In this document: positions 33,062 through 42,078 of the stretch, one piece after another
Layout: every line of letters begins with the position of its first letter
How positions within the stretch are numbered: position 1 is the stretch's first letter
Assembly (NCBI GenBank): GCA_900545335.1
Contig: UQYP01000007.1
Coordinates: 50,335-114,334 of the forward strand
Direction of reading: 5' to 3'
DNA: 64,000 bases
DNA from: an uncultured Sutterella sp.
GTDB taxonomy: Bacteria; Pseudomonadota; Gammaproteobacteria; Burkholderiales; Burkholderiaceae_F
Position numbers and translations under genes: made by a program
The notes under the pieces: generated by a model
Told to the model about the DNA's origin: nothing
Databases searched by the model: none
What the model saw: only the letters and a program-made list of their open reading frames with translations

Positions 33062-34336
33062 ATGACTCAATGTGCTTACCATGATCAACTGATCAGCATT
33101 CGCCGTGAATTGCACCAATTCCCGGAAGAAGGCTGGACGGAATTTTGCACAACGGCTTTTATTGTGAAGCACCTTCGTGAATTGGGCTACGAAGTGCTGA
33201 TGGGTGAAAAGGTTGTCTCCCGCAAAGATTGCCTGGGACGAGATCCGAAATTGGTTGCTCAAGCCATTGAAACCGCTAAGTCTCGCGGCGTGGAACAGAC
33301 TCTTTTGGATGAAATGCAGGAATTAACCGGTTGCGTAGCTATCCTTGATACAGGACGTGCGGGCCCCACCGTTGCTCTGCGTTTTGATATTGACTGCAAT
33401 AATGTCCAGGAAAACCCGGCACCGGAACATCGTGCAAGCAAAGAAGGCTGGGCTTCCAAACGCCCCGGTTTAATGCATGCCTGCGGTCACGACTCACACA
33501 TCTCAACCGGTTTGGCCATTGCTCGCTGGGCAATGGAACATAAAGACCAATTAAACGGTAAATTAAAGATTGTCTTCCAACCGGCTGAAGAAGGCGTCCG
33601 CGGCGCAGCAGCAGTGGCTGCGAGCGGCATTGTGGATGATTGCGATTACTTCCTCTCAAGCCACATTGCTATGATGGCCAAGTCCGGTGAAATCATCACG
33701 AGCCCCATCGGCTTTTTGTGCACCACCAAGTACGATATTTCCTTTAAAGGACGCCCGGCTCACGCAGGCATTGAACCCAATGCAGGTCGCAATGCTTTGG
33801 CAGCAGCCTGCCACTGCGTCACACAGCTTTTGGGTATTCCGCGTCACGGTGCCGGTATGACACGTGTCAACGTCGGTAAGATCACCGCCGGCGAAGGCCG
33901 CAACGTTATCCCTGTGAACGCCAAACTTGTCATGGAAGTTCGCGGTGAAACCGGTGAAATCAATCAATTCATGGCCAGCGAGACGGAAAATATCGTTGAA
34001 GGTGTGGCTAAGAGCTTCTCAGTCGAATATCACATCGAAAAGATGGGCGAAGCGGTTGACCTCTTCAATGACAAAGAATTGGTTGACATGCTTGACGACG
34101 TTTGCGCCCACACCGATGGTGTGAAGAAAGTTTTGCACGAAGTCAACTTCGGCGGCTCGGAAGACGCAACGATCCTGGCTCGTCGCGTTCAGGCTCACGG
34201 CGGAAAAGCCGCTTACTTTGTGTTAGGTTCCGACCGCACGGGCGGACACCATACCTCTGACTTTGATATTGATGAAGGCTCATTGGATATCGGTGTCAAC
34301 ATTTACTCTGAAATGCTCACACGTCTGATGAAGTAG
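33062..34336 (+). CDS. M20 amidohydrolase, AbgA-like
   Basis: 424-residue di-metal amidohydrolase similar in layout to AbgA, the subunit A of p-aminobenzoyl-glutamate hydrolase. RRELHQFPEEGWTEF opens the protein; metal ligands lie in MHACGHDSHIS, QPAEEGVRGAAA and HHTSDFD. The insert KDCLGRDPKLVAQAIETA near residue 58 is as in AbgA. It would release glutamate or another amino acid from an N-acyl compound. No AbgB or AbgT partner is adjacent; dcuC ends 137 bases upstream behind a terminator. Confidence 0.85.
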   Translation: MTQCAYHDQLISIRRELHQFPEEGWTEFCTTAFIVKHLRELGYEVLMGEKVVSRKDCLGRDPKLVAQAIETAKSRGVEQTLLDEMQELTGCVAILDTGRAGPTVALRFDIDCNNVQENPAPEHRASKEGWASKRPGLMHACGHDSHISTGLAIARWAMEHKDQLNGKLKIVFQPAEEGVRGAAAVAASGIVDDCDYFLSSHIAMMAKSGEIITSPIGFLCTTKYDISFKGRPAHAGIEPNAGRNALAAACHCVTQLLGIPRHGAGMTRVNVGKITAGEGRNVIPVNAKLVMEVRGETGEINQFMASETENIVEGVAKSFSVEYHIEKMGEAVDLFNDKELVDMLDDVCAHTDGVKKVLHEVNFGGSEDATILARRVQAHGGKAAYFVLGSDRTGGHHTSDFDIDEGSLDIGVNIYSEMLTRLMK

Positions 34337-34354
34337 CGCAATCGTTCGCTTATT

Positions 34355-34392
34355 GGCCCGCGAAGGTTGTATATCTTTGCGGGCCTTTTTCT
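34355..34392 (+). terminator. Terminator of the AbgA-like gene
   Basis: GGCCCGCGAAG (34355-34365), loop, CTTTGCGGGCC (34375-34385), TTTTTC. Confidence 0.9.
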
Positions 34393-34458
34393 TTTGATTT
34401 GCCATCCATCTTTTTTTAAGCTGATAATAAAAATATCGCTGGTGATTTAGGAGCTGAG

Positions 34459-36933
34459 ATGGTTGACTGCATTAAGGTTCGCGGTGCCCGGGTACACAAT
34501 CTCAAAAATATTGATGTCGATATTCCGCTCAATCAAATTGTCGGCATCGCCGGTGTGTCCGGCTCCGGAAAATCTTCTCTTGCTTTAGGTGTTTTGTACG
34601 CTGAAGGCTCCAGACGTTATCTCGAGTCGCTTTCGACCTATACACGACGTCGTATGACACAGGCTTCAAAAGCTCAGGTTGATGAGGTGCTCTATGTCCC
34701 GGCTGCTCTTGCCCTGCACCAAAGACCTTCTGTTCCGGGCATTCGCAGCACCTTCGGCACCGGCACAGAACTCCTCAACAGTCTCCGATTAATGTTCTCA
34801 CGATTAGCTTCGCACCGCTGTCCGAACGGTCACTATGTTGAGCCTTCGCTCGCCGTGGCCGCCGGTGAAAAACTTCATTGTCCGATCTGCGGAGCCGATT
34901 TTTTTGCACCATCAGCCGAAGAACTTGCCTTTAACAGTTTGGGAGCCTGCCGCTTCTGCTCCGGAACCGGCATGATCCAAACTGTTGACCGCACAACGCT
35001 CGTACCTGACGAATCCCTGACAATTGATCAGGGCGCAGTTGCGCCGTGGAATTCTCTGATGTGGTCTTTGATGACCGATGTTTGCCGCGCAATGGGGGTA
35101 AGAACCGATATTGCGTTCAAGGATCTGACCGAAAAAGAAAAAGACATTGTCTTTAATGGCCCTGCCGTCAAAAAACATATTCTTTATCGAGCTAAAAATT
35201 CTGAACAGACAGCGGAATTGGATTTCACGTACTACAACGCTGTCTACACGGTTGAAAATGCGCTAGCCAAAGTTAAAGACGAAAAAGGGATGAAACGGGT
35301 TGAGAAATTTCTCAAGCACGAAGTCTGTCCTCATTGCCACGGATCACGTTTAAATGAGCAGGCGAGAGCCCCAAAACTGAAAGGCATTTCGTTAGATGAA
35401 GCAACGCACATGATTTTGGGGGAACTCAACACATGGGTTGATACTGTCCCCGCTTCATTGCCCGAGCCTATGCGCCCCATGGCTCAAAGTATTGTTGATT
35501 CTTTTAAGGTAACCGCAAAGCGTCTGCTTGACTTGGGATTGGATTACCTGAGTCTGGATCGTGCATCTTCCACGCTTTCAACCGGTGAGCGGCAGCGAAT
35601 GCAGCTAGCCCGGGCAGCCCGCAATCGAACAACCGGTGTACTCTATGTTTTGGATGAACCCTCTATCGGTTTGCACCCTCACAATGTAGAAGGACTGATC
35701 GGCTTAATGCACGATCTCTTAGCTGACGGAAATTCCGTAGTTCTGGTTGATCACGATACTCAAATTTTGTCTGCCTCTGATTGGATCATAGAATTGGGAC
35801 CTGTGGCAGGAGCTCAAGGCGGTCACATCATCGCTCAGGGATCAGTAGAGTCATTATCAGAAAACCCTCAGTCACAAATCGGTCCCTTTTTCAAAAATAA
35901 AACCCGCAGAGCCTCCCGAAAACTAACTTCAGGCGAAAAACTTTTTGAGTTCGGTTCGATTGATTTAACAACCGACAGCATTCACACAGTTAAACCGCTT
36001 AAAGTTCAAATCCCAAAGGGAAAGCTGACCGTTGTTACAGGCGTTTCAGGCTCAGGCAAAACCACGTTGATCCTCGAGAGCCTTGTGCCAGCTTTAAAAG
36101 CTTTAATTAAAAAAGAAAAACTCCCTTCGCACATCAAATCCGTTAAAGCTGACGGAATCTCTGAAGTGAAATTAATTGATGCTTCGCCTATCGGCATCAA
36201 TATCCGCTCAACAGTAGCCACTTACGCCAATATCCATGACGAACTGAGAAAGGCTTTTGCCAAAATGCCGAGAGCTCGGGAAAAAGACTTTAAAGCGGCA
36301 GACTTTTCGTACAACACGGGAAAATTACGTTGTCCGCTTTGCGACGGAACCGGTGTGATCAGCCTGGACGTACAGTTTCTGCCCGACGTCAACATTACCT
36401 GCCCACAATGTAATGGCTCACGTTACGCAGAAGAAGCGAAAAACATTTTTGATGAGACGGTCTTTGCCGGCAAAAGTCTCCCGGATTTAATGTCCATGGA
36501 TGTTGAAGAAGTTTTAAAAGTTGCGGGGAATAAGAGGCTTATCGCCCAAAGACTGCAAACCTTGAAAAAGCTGGGACTCGGATATTTAACGCTTGGGGAG
36601 CAGACTCCGGAATTATCAGGCGGTGAAGCTCAGCGACTGAAGCTCGCCAGCGAAATGGGGAAGGTCCAAAGCCAAAGTGTTTTCATTTTTGATGAGCCCA
36701 CCATTGGGCTTCATCCCTTAGATATCGAAGTTTTGATGAAAGTCTTTGATGAATTAATCCAAAACGGAGCAACAGTCATCGTCATCGAGCACGATCTGGA
36801 CATTATCCGAAATGCCGACTACATCATTGACATGGGGCCCGGGGGCGGCGAAATGGGAGGAAAAGTCGTTGCTACCGGCACTCCTGCTGCCGTTAAAGCT
36901 TCTCAGGAAAGTCTCACCGGTCGCTACTTATGA
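34459..36933 (+). CDS. Short UvrA paralogue (UvrA2-like ABC protein)
   Basis: 824 residues against ~940 for canonical UvrA. It has two ABC modules: Walker A GVSGSGKSS (about 33-41) with signature STGERQRMQLA and Walker B LYVLDEPSIGLHP; then GVSGSGKTT (about 529-537) with SGGEAQRLKLA and VFIFDEPTIGLHP. Zinc-type Cys clusters are present (HCPICG, CRFCSGTG, CPHCHGSR, CPLCDGTG, CPQCNGSR). Class II UvrA proteins of this length often lack the full UvrB-binding region and are linked to DNA repair or to resistance against DNA-binding drugs. Which applies here is unknown. No UvrB or transporter is next to it. Confidence 0.85.
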   Translation: MVDCIKVRGARVHNLKNIDVDIPLNQIVGIAGVSGSGKSSLALGVLYAEGSRRYLESLSTYTRRRMTQASKAQVDEVLYVPAALALHQRPSVPGIRSTFGTGTELLNSLRLMFSRLASHRCPNGHYVEPSLAVAAGEKLHCPICGADFFAPSAEELAFNSLGACRFCSGTGMIQTVDRTTLVPDESLTIDQGAVAPWNSLMWSLMTDVCRAMGVRTDIAFKDLTEKEKDIVFNGPAVKKHILYRAKNSEQTAELDFTYYNAVYTVENALAKVKDEKGMKRVEKFLKHEVCPHCHGSRLNEQARAPKLKGISLDEATHMILGELNTWVDTVPASLPEPMRPMAQSIVDSFKVTAKRLLDLGLDYLSLDRASSTLSTGERQRMQLARAARNRTTGVLYVLDEPSIGLHPHNVEGLIGLMHDLLADGNSVVLVDHDTQILSASDWIIELGPVAGAQGGHIIAQGSVESLSENPQSQIGPFFKNKTRRASRKLTSGEKLFEFGSIDLTTDSIHTVKPLKVQIPKGKLTVVTGVSGSGKTTLILESLVPALKALIKKEKLPSHIKSVKADGISEVKLIDASPIGINIRSTVATYANIHDELRKAFAKMPRAREKDFKAADFSYNTGKLRCPLCDGTGVISLDVQFLPDVNITCPQCNGSRYAEEAKNIFDETVFAGKSLPDLMSMDVEEVLKVAGNKRLIAQRLQTLKKLGLGYLTLGEQTPELSGGEAQRLKLASEMGKVQSQSVFIFDEPTIGLHPLDIEVLMKVFDELIQNGATVIVIEHDLDIIRNADYIIDMGPGGGEMGGKVVATGTPAAVKASQESLTGRYL

Positions 36934-36965
36934 GAAATCTTTTGCGACAGAAGACAAAGGCAGTC

Positions 36966-36993
36966 TTGACGAGTAAAATGTTTGGGTTATACA
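36966..36993 (+). promoter_or_regulatory. Promoter of yebC
   Basis: TTGACG (36966-36971), 16-base spacer, TATACA (36988-36993); start about 55 bases before the yebC ATG. Confidence 0.65.
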
Positions 36994-37053
36994 TCAGCTT
37001 GCCTAAAGCGCAGGCTTTTTACCTGATTGATTGTTTTTGAAAGGAAATTTCCC

Positions 37054-37779
37054 ATGTCCGGACACTCTAAGTGGGCCAATATTCAACACCGTAAAGGTCG
37101 TCAAGACGCCAAGCGTTCCAATTTGTGGACGAAACTTGTTCGTGAAATCATGGTTGCAGCCCGTAACGGTGCAGACCCTGACAGCAACTCCCGTCTGCGT
37201 CTTGCTCTGCTTAAAGCCCGCGCCGGTAATGTGCCGAAGGATACGATTAAAAACGCTATTTTGAAGGGTTCCGGCCAACTTGAAGGCGTGAAGTTCGAAG
37301 AAGCCCGCTATGAAGGTTACGGCGTGGGCGGCGCTGCCCTGATTATCGATGCTGCTACCGATAACCGTACGCGTACCGTGGCTGACGTTCGCCATATCCT
37401 CAGCAAAAACGGCGGCAACCTCGGTGCCGAAGGCTCAGTTTCTTTTATGTTTAAGCACTGCGGCCAATTCCTCTTTGCTCCGGGTACGGCCACTGAAGAT
37501 GATGTGATGACCGTTGCACTGGATGCCGGTGCCGATGATGTGATCGTCGATGATGAAGGCGGCATTGAAGTGATTTGTGATCCGCAAGCCTTTGAGGCTG
37601 TCAACGACGCTTTTGAAAAGGCCGGCATGAAGCCCGAAATGGCTGAAGTGACTATGAAGGCTTTGAATGAAACGTCTTTGGGCGGTGAAGATGCTGAACG
37701 TATGCAGCGCCTCATCGATGCGCTTGAAGACTTGGACGATGTCCAACAAGTGTATACGACCGCCGTTTTTGAAGACTAA
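37054..37779 (+). CDS. yebC: YebC/PmpR-family protein
   Basis: 241-residue YebC protein starting with the family hallmark MSGHSKWANIQHRKGRQDAK. Further blocks are GNVPKDTIKNAI and YEGYGVGGAALI. Long listed as transcription regulators, YebC-type proteins are now also tied to translation, resolving ribosome stalling at proline runs; I cannot tell which matters here. AAGGAA precedes the ATG. purD follows after 24 bases, probably co-transcribed. Confidence 0.93.
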   Translation: MSGHSKWANIQHRKGRQDAKRSNLWTKLVREIMVAARNGADPDSNSRLRLALLKARAGNVPKDTIKNAILKGSGQLEGVKFEEARYEGYGVGGAALIIDAATDNRTRTVADVRHILSKNGGNLGAEGSVSFMFKHCGQFLFAPGTATEDDVMTVALDAGADDVIVDDEGGIEVICDPQAFEAVNDAFEKAGMKPEMAEVTMKALNETSLGGEDAERMQRLIDALEDLDDVQQVYTTAVFED

Positions 37780-37803
37780 AACTTCCTTCCGGAGGGCCCC
37801 CTC

Positions 37804-39081
37804 ATGAATATTCTTGTTATTGGCAGCGGTGGTCGCGAACATGCGATTGCCTGGCGTTTGGCTCAAGACAGCCGCGTAAAAACGGTTTACGTTGCCCCCG
37901 GCAATGCCGGCACGGCATTAACGCCCAAACTCGTCAACGTCGCCGAGTCTGACATTGCACACTTGGCAGACTTCGCACAAAACAATGACATTTACTTCAC
38001 TGTTGTGGGCCCTGAAGCTCCCCTGGCAGCCGGTATCGTGGATCTGTTTCGCGCACGCGGCCTGAAAATTTTCGGACCGACAAAAGCTGCCGCACAACTG
38101 GAAAGCTCCAAAGACTTTGCTAAGGCTTTCATGAAGCGCCACGGTGTGCCGACTGCCGACTATGAGACCTTTACCGATGCGGCTGCTGCACACGCCTACG
38201 TGGATAAAAAAGGCGCACCTATTGTCATCAAAGCCGACGGCTTGGCTGCAGGCAAGGGTGTGGTCGTCGCCATGAGCCTTCAGGAAGCTCATGAAGCCAT
38301 TGACAGTATGCTCGAAGGTCATGCCTTCGGACAGGCCGGAGCACGGGTTGTCATTGAAGATTTCTTAAAGGGTGAAGAGGCGAGTTTTATTGTGATGGTG
38401 GACGGCGAGCATGTTTTGCCGCTTGCTTCCAGTCAGGATCACAAGCGTTTGCTCGATCATGATATGGGCCCGAACACAGGCGGCATGGGCGCTTACTCCC
38501 CTGCTCCGATTGTGACGCCTGCCATTCATGACCAAGTCATGAAAGAAATCATCTACCCCACGGTTAAGGGCATGGCCGCCGACGGTATCCCCTTTACCGG
38601 TTTCCTTTATGCCGGGTTGATGATCGATCGTGACAGCCAAGGTCAAAGCGTTGTGAAAACGCTTGAATTTAACTGCCGAATGGGTGATCCTGAAACGCAG
38701 CCCATTATGAGCCGCTTGAGTTCCTCTCTGGTGGATTTAGTTGCAGCAGCCATTGACGGCAAACTCGACAGCGTTGCAGCTTCCTGGGATCCTCGTGTGG
38801 CGTTAGGCGTCGTCTGTGCAGCCAAAGGCTATCCTCAAAAACCCGAAAAAGGTGCTCAGATTACGATGCTGCCTTCCGACTCTGACGATCTTCACGTTTT
38901 TCATGCAGGCACTAAAGCCCAAGACGGTAAGACAGTCGTTTCAGGCGGCCGAGTATTGTGCGTCGTCGGATTAGGCGAAACCGTCAAAGATGCGGCTCGC
39001 ATAGCCTATGAAGGAGTCGAAAAGGTTCATTTTGACGGCATGCAATACCGCTCTGATATCGGCTACAGGGCAATGAAATAA
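37804..39081 (+). CDS. purD: Phosphoribosylamine-glycine ligase
   Basis: GAR synthetase, the second step of purine synthesis: ATP-grasp ligation of glycine to phosphoribosylamine. Features: MNILVIGSGGREHAIAW at the N-terminus, VIKADGLAAGKGVVVA, GPNTGGMGAYSPAP and LEFNCRMGDPETQ. 425 residues. A strong GGAGGG precedes the ATG. The window has purB, C, D, E and K spread over four loci. Confidence 0.96.
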   Translation: MNILVIGSGGREHAIAWRLAQDSRVKTVYVAPGNAGTALTPKLVNVAESDIAHLADFAQNNDIYFTVVGPEAPLAAGIVDLFRARGLKIFGPTKAAAQLESSKDFAKAFMKRHGVPTADYETFTDAAAAHAYVDKKGAPIVIKADGLAAGKGVVVAMSLQEAHEAIDSMLEGHAFGQAGARVVIEDFLKGEEASFIVMVDGEHVLPLASSQDHKRLLDHDMGPNTGGMGAYSPAPIVTPAIHDQVMKEIIYPTVKGMAADGIPFTGFLYAGLMIDRDSQGQSVVKTLEFNCRMGDPETQPIMSRLSSSLVDLVAAAIDGKLDSVAASWDPRVALGVVCAAKGYPQKPEKGAQITMLPSDSDDLHVFHAGTKAQDGKTVVSGGRVLCVVGLGETVKDAARIAYEGVEKVHFDGMQYRSDIGYRAMK

Positions 39082-39091
39082 CGAATTTGAG

Positions 39092-39124
39092 AGCGGAAAA
39101 GATCCCGTCTTTTCCGCTTTTTTT
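39092..39124 (+). terminator. Terminator of purD, abutting the nadD start
   Basis: AGCGGAAAAGA (39092-39102), loop TCCCG, TCTTTTCCGCT (39108-39118), T-run to 39124. The nadD ATG is the very next base (39125). Confidence 0.9.
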
Positions 39125-39733
39125 ATGCGATACGGTTTTTTCGGCGGTACTTTCAATCCTGTACATCTCGGTCATTTAGCACTGGCCAGACAGGCTCTTA
39201 GCTCTTTGAGGCTTGATCACCTTTGGTGGCTTCCGGCCAACCCTTGGCAAAAAGACTCTGCTGACTTAATGCCTGAGGCCGATCGCCTGCACATGCTCGA
39301 GCTTACCCTGGCTGATGAACCCAAAATGTCTGTTGATACGCGCGAATTAAGCAGAGCGGGGTTATCTTATTCAATAGATACTGTTCGGGAACTGGCTCAA
39401 ACCTATCGCTCAGATGATCGCTTTTATCTGATCGGTGCCGATCAATGGGAAAATTTTCATACGTGGAAAAACTGGCAGGAAATTTTCAGCTACATCAATC
39501 TGGTGGTTTTCAGCCGAAGCGGTGAATTCAAAAAGAGCAGCCCTGAAGTGAGTGCATTTATCGAAAAGAACCAAATTGATGTGAAGTTTCTTAAAATGCC
39601 CGCTCTGGCGATTGAATCCCGAAGAATCAGAGAACTTCTGTCAGACGGGAAAATCAAGGCTCCTGTACTGAAAACCATGCTTTCAGAAAAAGTCTTATCT
39701 TTTTTGCAAACAAAAGCGGCGGTAAAAGCCTGA
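39125..39733 (+). CDS. nadD: Nicotinate-nucleotide adenylyltransferase
   Basis: Adds AMP to nicotinate mononucleotide in NAD synthesis. The N-terminus GFFGGTFNPVHLGHL holds the GGTF and HxGH nucleotidyltransferase motifs, only three residues from the ATG, so no later start is possible. SIDTVREL and the C-terminal IESRRIRELL (ISSTxxR-like) complete it. 202 residues. No Shine-Dalgarno: the bases before the ATG are the U-tract of the purD terminator. rsfS, rlmH and maf follow, a common arrangement. Confidence 0.94.
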   Translation: MRYGFFGGTFNPVHLGHLALARQALSSLRLDHLWWLPANPWQKDSADLMPEADRLHMLELTLADEPKMSVDTRELSRAGLSYSIDTVRELAQTYRSDDRFYLIGADQWENFHTWKNWQEIFSYINLVVFSRSGEFKKSSPEVSAFIEKNQIDVKFLKMPALAIESRRIRELLSDGKIKAPVLKTMLSEKVLSFLQTKAAVKA

Positions 39734-39775
39734 TACAATTTCTTCTGAAAGATTAAAACCTTAGAGAAAAAACTT

Positions 39776-40207
39776 ATGGATATTCGTAAATTACAGCGCG
39801 TAATCGTCGATGCGCTCGAAGATGTCAAAGCGCAGGACATCGTGGTGTACAACACAAAGCATCTCACGTCTGAATTTGAGCGCGTCATCATTGCCACGGG
39901 CTCATCCAATCGACAAACTCGAGCTTTGGGCTACAACGTCAGTCATGAAGTCAAAGAGGCAGGCGGCGAAGTGATCGGTATGGAAGGAACCGACACCGGT
40001 GAATGGGTGCTCGTTGACTGCGGTCAGGCTATCGTTCACATCCTGCAGCCTGCCATGCGTGAGTACTACAACCTTGAGGAAGTCTGGGGCGGCAAAAAGG
40101 TTCATCTTAAATTGAGCTCTGAGAAAAAAGAGGCTGAAGAGCCGAAGCCTACCGCCCGCCGCCGGCAGATTGTTCGGGCCAAAACGATTAAAATCGTTGA
40201 AGATTAA
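39776..40207 (+). CDS. rsfS: Ribosome silencing factor
   Basis: RsfS binds ribosomal protein uL14 and blocks 30S-50S joining when nutrients are short. Motifs: DALEDVKAQDIVVYNT, ATGSSNRQTRALG and WVLVDCGQAIVHI. 143 residues with a Lys/Arg/Pro-rich C-terminal tail beyond the usual ~105-residue core. Lies 42 bases after nadD, the usual neighbour. Confidence 0.95.
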   Translation: MDIRKLQRVIVDALEDVKAQDIVVYNTKHLTSEFERVIIATGSSNRQTRALGYNVSHEVKEAGGEVIGMEGTDTGEWVLVDCGQAIVHILQPAMREYYNLEEVWGGKKVHLKLSSEKKEAEEPKPTARRRQIVRAKTIKIVED

Positions 40208-40227
40208 CTCAATGACTCTCATTAATC

Positions 40228-40257
40228 GCAGGCTGCCCACGCAGCCTGCGCTTTTTT
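40228..40257 (+). terminator. Terminator of rsfS, just before rlmH
   Basis: GCAGGCTGC (40228-40236), loop CCAC, GCAGCCTGC (40241-40249), GCTTTTTT. The rlmH ATG begins six bases after the T-run. Confidence 0.9.
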
Positions 40258-40263
40258 AAGCTT

Positions 40264-40731
40264 ATGAAAATTACCATTGTTGCCGTCGGCTTACGCCAAC
40301 CCGCTTGGGCTGACAGTGCTGTCACTGACTATCTCGGACGTTTTCCGAAAGACTGGAACGTCACGGTCAAAGCGGTTAAACCGGAGCTGCGGGCCGGGCA
40401 AAGTACAGCCAATATCATGCGTATTGAAGCTGAACGCATCCGAGCGGCCATTCCTCACAACAGTCTCATCATTGCGATGGATGAACGCGGCAAAGATTTA
40501 AGCACGATGGACTTTGCCAAAAAAATTCAAGCCTGGCGCAATGCGGGCGAATCATTGTGTTTTCTCATTGGCGGGGCTGACGGTCTTGACCCAGAACTCA
40601 AAGCGCAGGCCCGGATGCTCATGAGACTGTCTTCAATGACGCTGCCGCATGCTATGGCTCGGGTTCTCTTGGCTGAGCAAATCTACAGAGCTTTCAGCAT
40701 TCTCACCAATCACCCCTACCATCGGGCATAA
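40264..40731 (+). CDS. rlmH: 23S rRNA (pseudouridine1915-N3)-methyltransferase
   Basis: RlmH, a SPOUT methyltransferase acting on helix 69 of 23S rRNA. Blocks: LIIAMDERGKDLSTMDFA, FLIGGADGLDPE and the knot-forming C-terminus SSMTLPHAMARVLLAEQIYRA. 155 residues, full length. No Shine-Dalgarno; a terminator U-tract and AAGCTT precede the ATG. maf starts two bases after the stop. Confidence 0.95.
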   Translation: MKITIVAVGLRQPAWADSAVTDYLGRFPKDWNVTVKAVKPELRAGQSTANIMRIEAERIRAAIPHNSLIIAMDERGKDLSTMDFAKKIQAWRNAGESLCFLIGGADGLDPELKAQARMLMRLSSMTLPHAMARVLLAEQIYRAFSILTNHPYHRA

Positions 40732-40733
40732 GT

Positions 40734-41369
40734 ATGACTGAGTCACTGTCTTTATATCTTGCTTCAAAAAGCCCTAGACGCAAAGCTCTGTTGGAGCAAT
40801 TGGGCTTTACTCCCATCGTCATAGCGAGTCACACCCACACACTGGGCTACTTCCAAGGCGATGAGGAACCGCTTGCCAATGAAGCTCCCCAAGATTACGT
40901 CGAACGCATTGCCAAGGAAAAGATACTTGAAGCCTTTGAAAAAGTTGAGCGGGAATCGCTTCTGCCTCTTCCCGTCTTATCTGCCGATACGACTGTAATC
41001 TGCAACAACCGGATATTGGGCAAGCCGCGCGACGAGATCGAAGCGAAGAACTTTCTGAGACTGCTTTCAGGCCGCAGTCACGAAGTCCGGACCGCCGTCT
41101 GCGTCGGTCTGAATAAAGACAACTGGAAAATGAGCGTAAGCGTCTCTCACGTACAGTTTAAAGCGCTCTCTGAGGAAGAAATCAGCGCTTATGTTCGACT
41201 GGCTGAGCCTTATGACAAGGCCGGCGGCTACGGTATTCAAGGTTTGGCCGGTGCCTTTATCTCTGAAATTCGCGGCTCTTACAGCGGCATCATGGGGCTG
41301 CCCATTTACGAAACCTGCGCCTTGCTCAAAGACTACGGATTAGATCTCTTTGAGAGCAAAGTTCGCTAA
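40734..41369 (+). CDS. maf: Maf-like nucleoside triphosphate pyrophosphatase
   Basis: Maf family house-cleaning pyrophosphatase, hydrolysing dTTP/UTP or modified nucleotides. Motifs LASKSPRRKALLEQLGF, LSADTTVI, FLRLLSGRSHEVRTAV and YDKAGGYGIQGLAGAFI. 211 residues. The YhdE-type features suggest dTTP/UTP, but specificity is not certain. Last of the nadD-rsfS-rlmH-maf group. Confidence 0.93.
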   Translation: MTESLSLYLASKSPRRKALLEQLGFTPIVIASHTHTLGYFQGDEEPLANEAPQDYVERIAKEKILEAFEKVERESLLPLPVLSADTTVICNNRILGKPRDEIEAKNFLRLLSGRSHEVRTAVCVGLNKDNWKMSVSVSHVQFKALSEEEISAYVRLAEPYDKAGGYGIQGLAGAFISEIRGSYSGIMGLPIYETCALLKDYGLDLFESKVR

Positions 41370-41398
41370 AATAAATTAATTAACCTGAGAGGCCTTTC

Positions 41399-42031
41399 AT
41401 GTTAGATCAAAAAGCCGGACGTTTATTTTTAGTGACTGCTCCTTCGGGTGCAGGCAAGTCATCGTTGGTTGCCGCTCTTTTGAAGGCAGATCCGACGGTT
41501 CATTTGTCTATTTCACACACCACCCGCTCTCCCCGTCCGGGCGAGATGGACGGCCGTGAATATCATTTCGTCACGATTGAGCAATTTGAAGCACTTAAAG
41601 AAGATAATGCCTTTTTAGAGTGGGCCTATGTGCACGGCAACTACTACGGTACTTCCAAGCAGTGGATTGCCGAAGAGCTTGAAAAAGGTCATGATGTTCT
41701 GCTTGAAATTGACTGGCAGGGAGCTCTTCAGGTCAAGCGGCTCTTCCCGGATGTTGTCGGTATTTTTATTCTTCCGCCCTCGGTTGAAGCCCTTCGTCAC
41801 CGTTTGAATAAGAGAGGGACCGACTCCGATGAGGTGATTGCACGGCGTTTGGCCGGTGCCGGTGCAGAAATGGTACATGCGGGAGAGTTTGACTACGTTA
41901 TAATTAATGATGATTTTGATCGCGCCACGGGTGACTTGATCGCTATTGTGCGTGCGTCTCGCCTGAGCTTTAAAACCCAGGCTGTTCGCGAACGTGAAAC
42001 GTTCAAACATTTAGGCATTCCGCTTTTATAA
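41399..42031 (+). CDS. gmk: Guanylate kinase
   Basis: Phosphorylates GMP to GDP. P-loop VTAPSGAGKSSLV (about 13-25), GMP-binding ISHTTRSPRPGEMDGREYHFV and EIDWQGALQVK. 210 residues. gmk-rpoZ-spoT is a conserved order in proteobacteria and links GTP supply with (p)ppGpp signalling. A hairpin spans its stop codon. Confidence 0.96.
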   Translation: MLDQKAGRLFLVTAPSGAGKSSLVAALLKADPTVHLSISHTTRSPRPGEMDGREYHFVTIEQFEALKEDNAFLEWAYVHGNYYGTSKQWIAEELEKGHDVLLEIDWQGALQVKRLFPDVVGIFILPPSVEALRHRLNKRGTDSDEVIARRLAGAGAEMVHAGEFDYVIINDDFDRATGDLIAIVRASRLSFKTQAVRERETFKHLGIPLL

Positions 42032-42046
42032 AAACGGAATGTTTTA
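42016..42046 (+). terminator. Hairpin spanning the gmk stop codon
   Basis: CATTCCG (42016-42022) pairs with CGGAATG (42035-42041), extended inward by TTTT/AAAA; TTTT follows. The gmk stop (42029-42031) is in the loop. Probably a weak terminator, leaving partial read-through into rpoZ. Confidence 0.5.
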
Positions 42047-42078
42047 ACTTTAATTTTTTAAATTGATAAAAACAAAAT

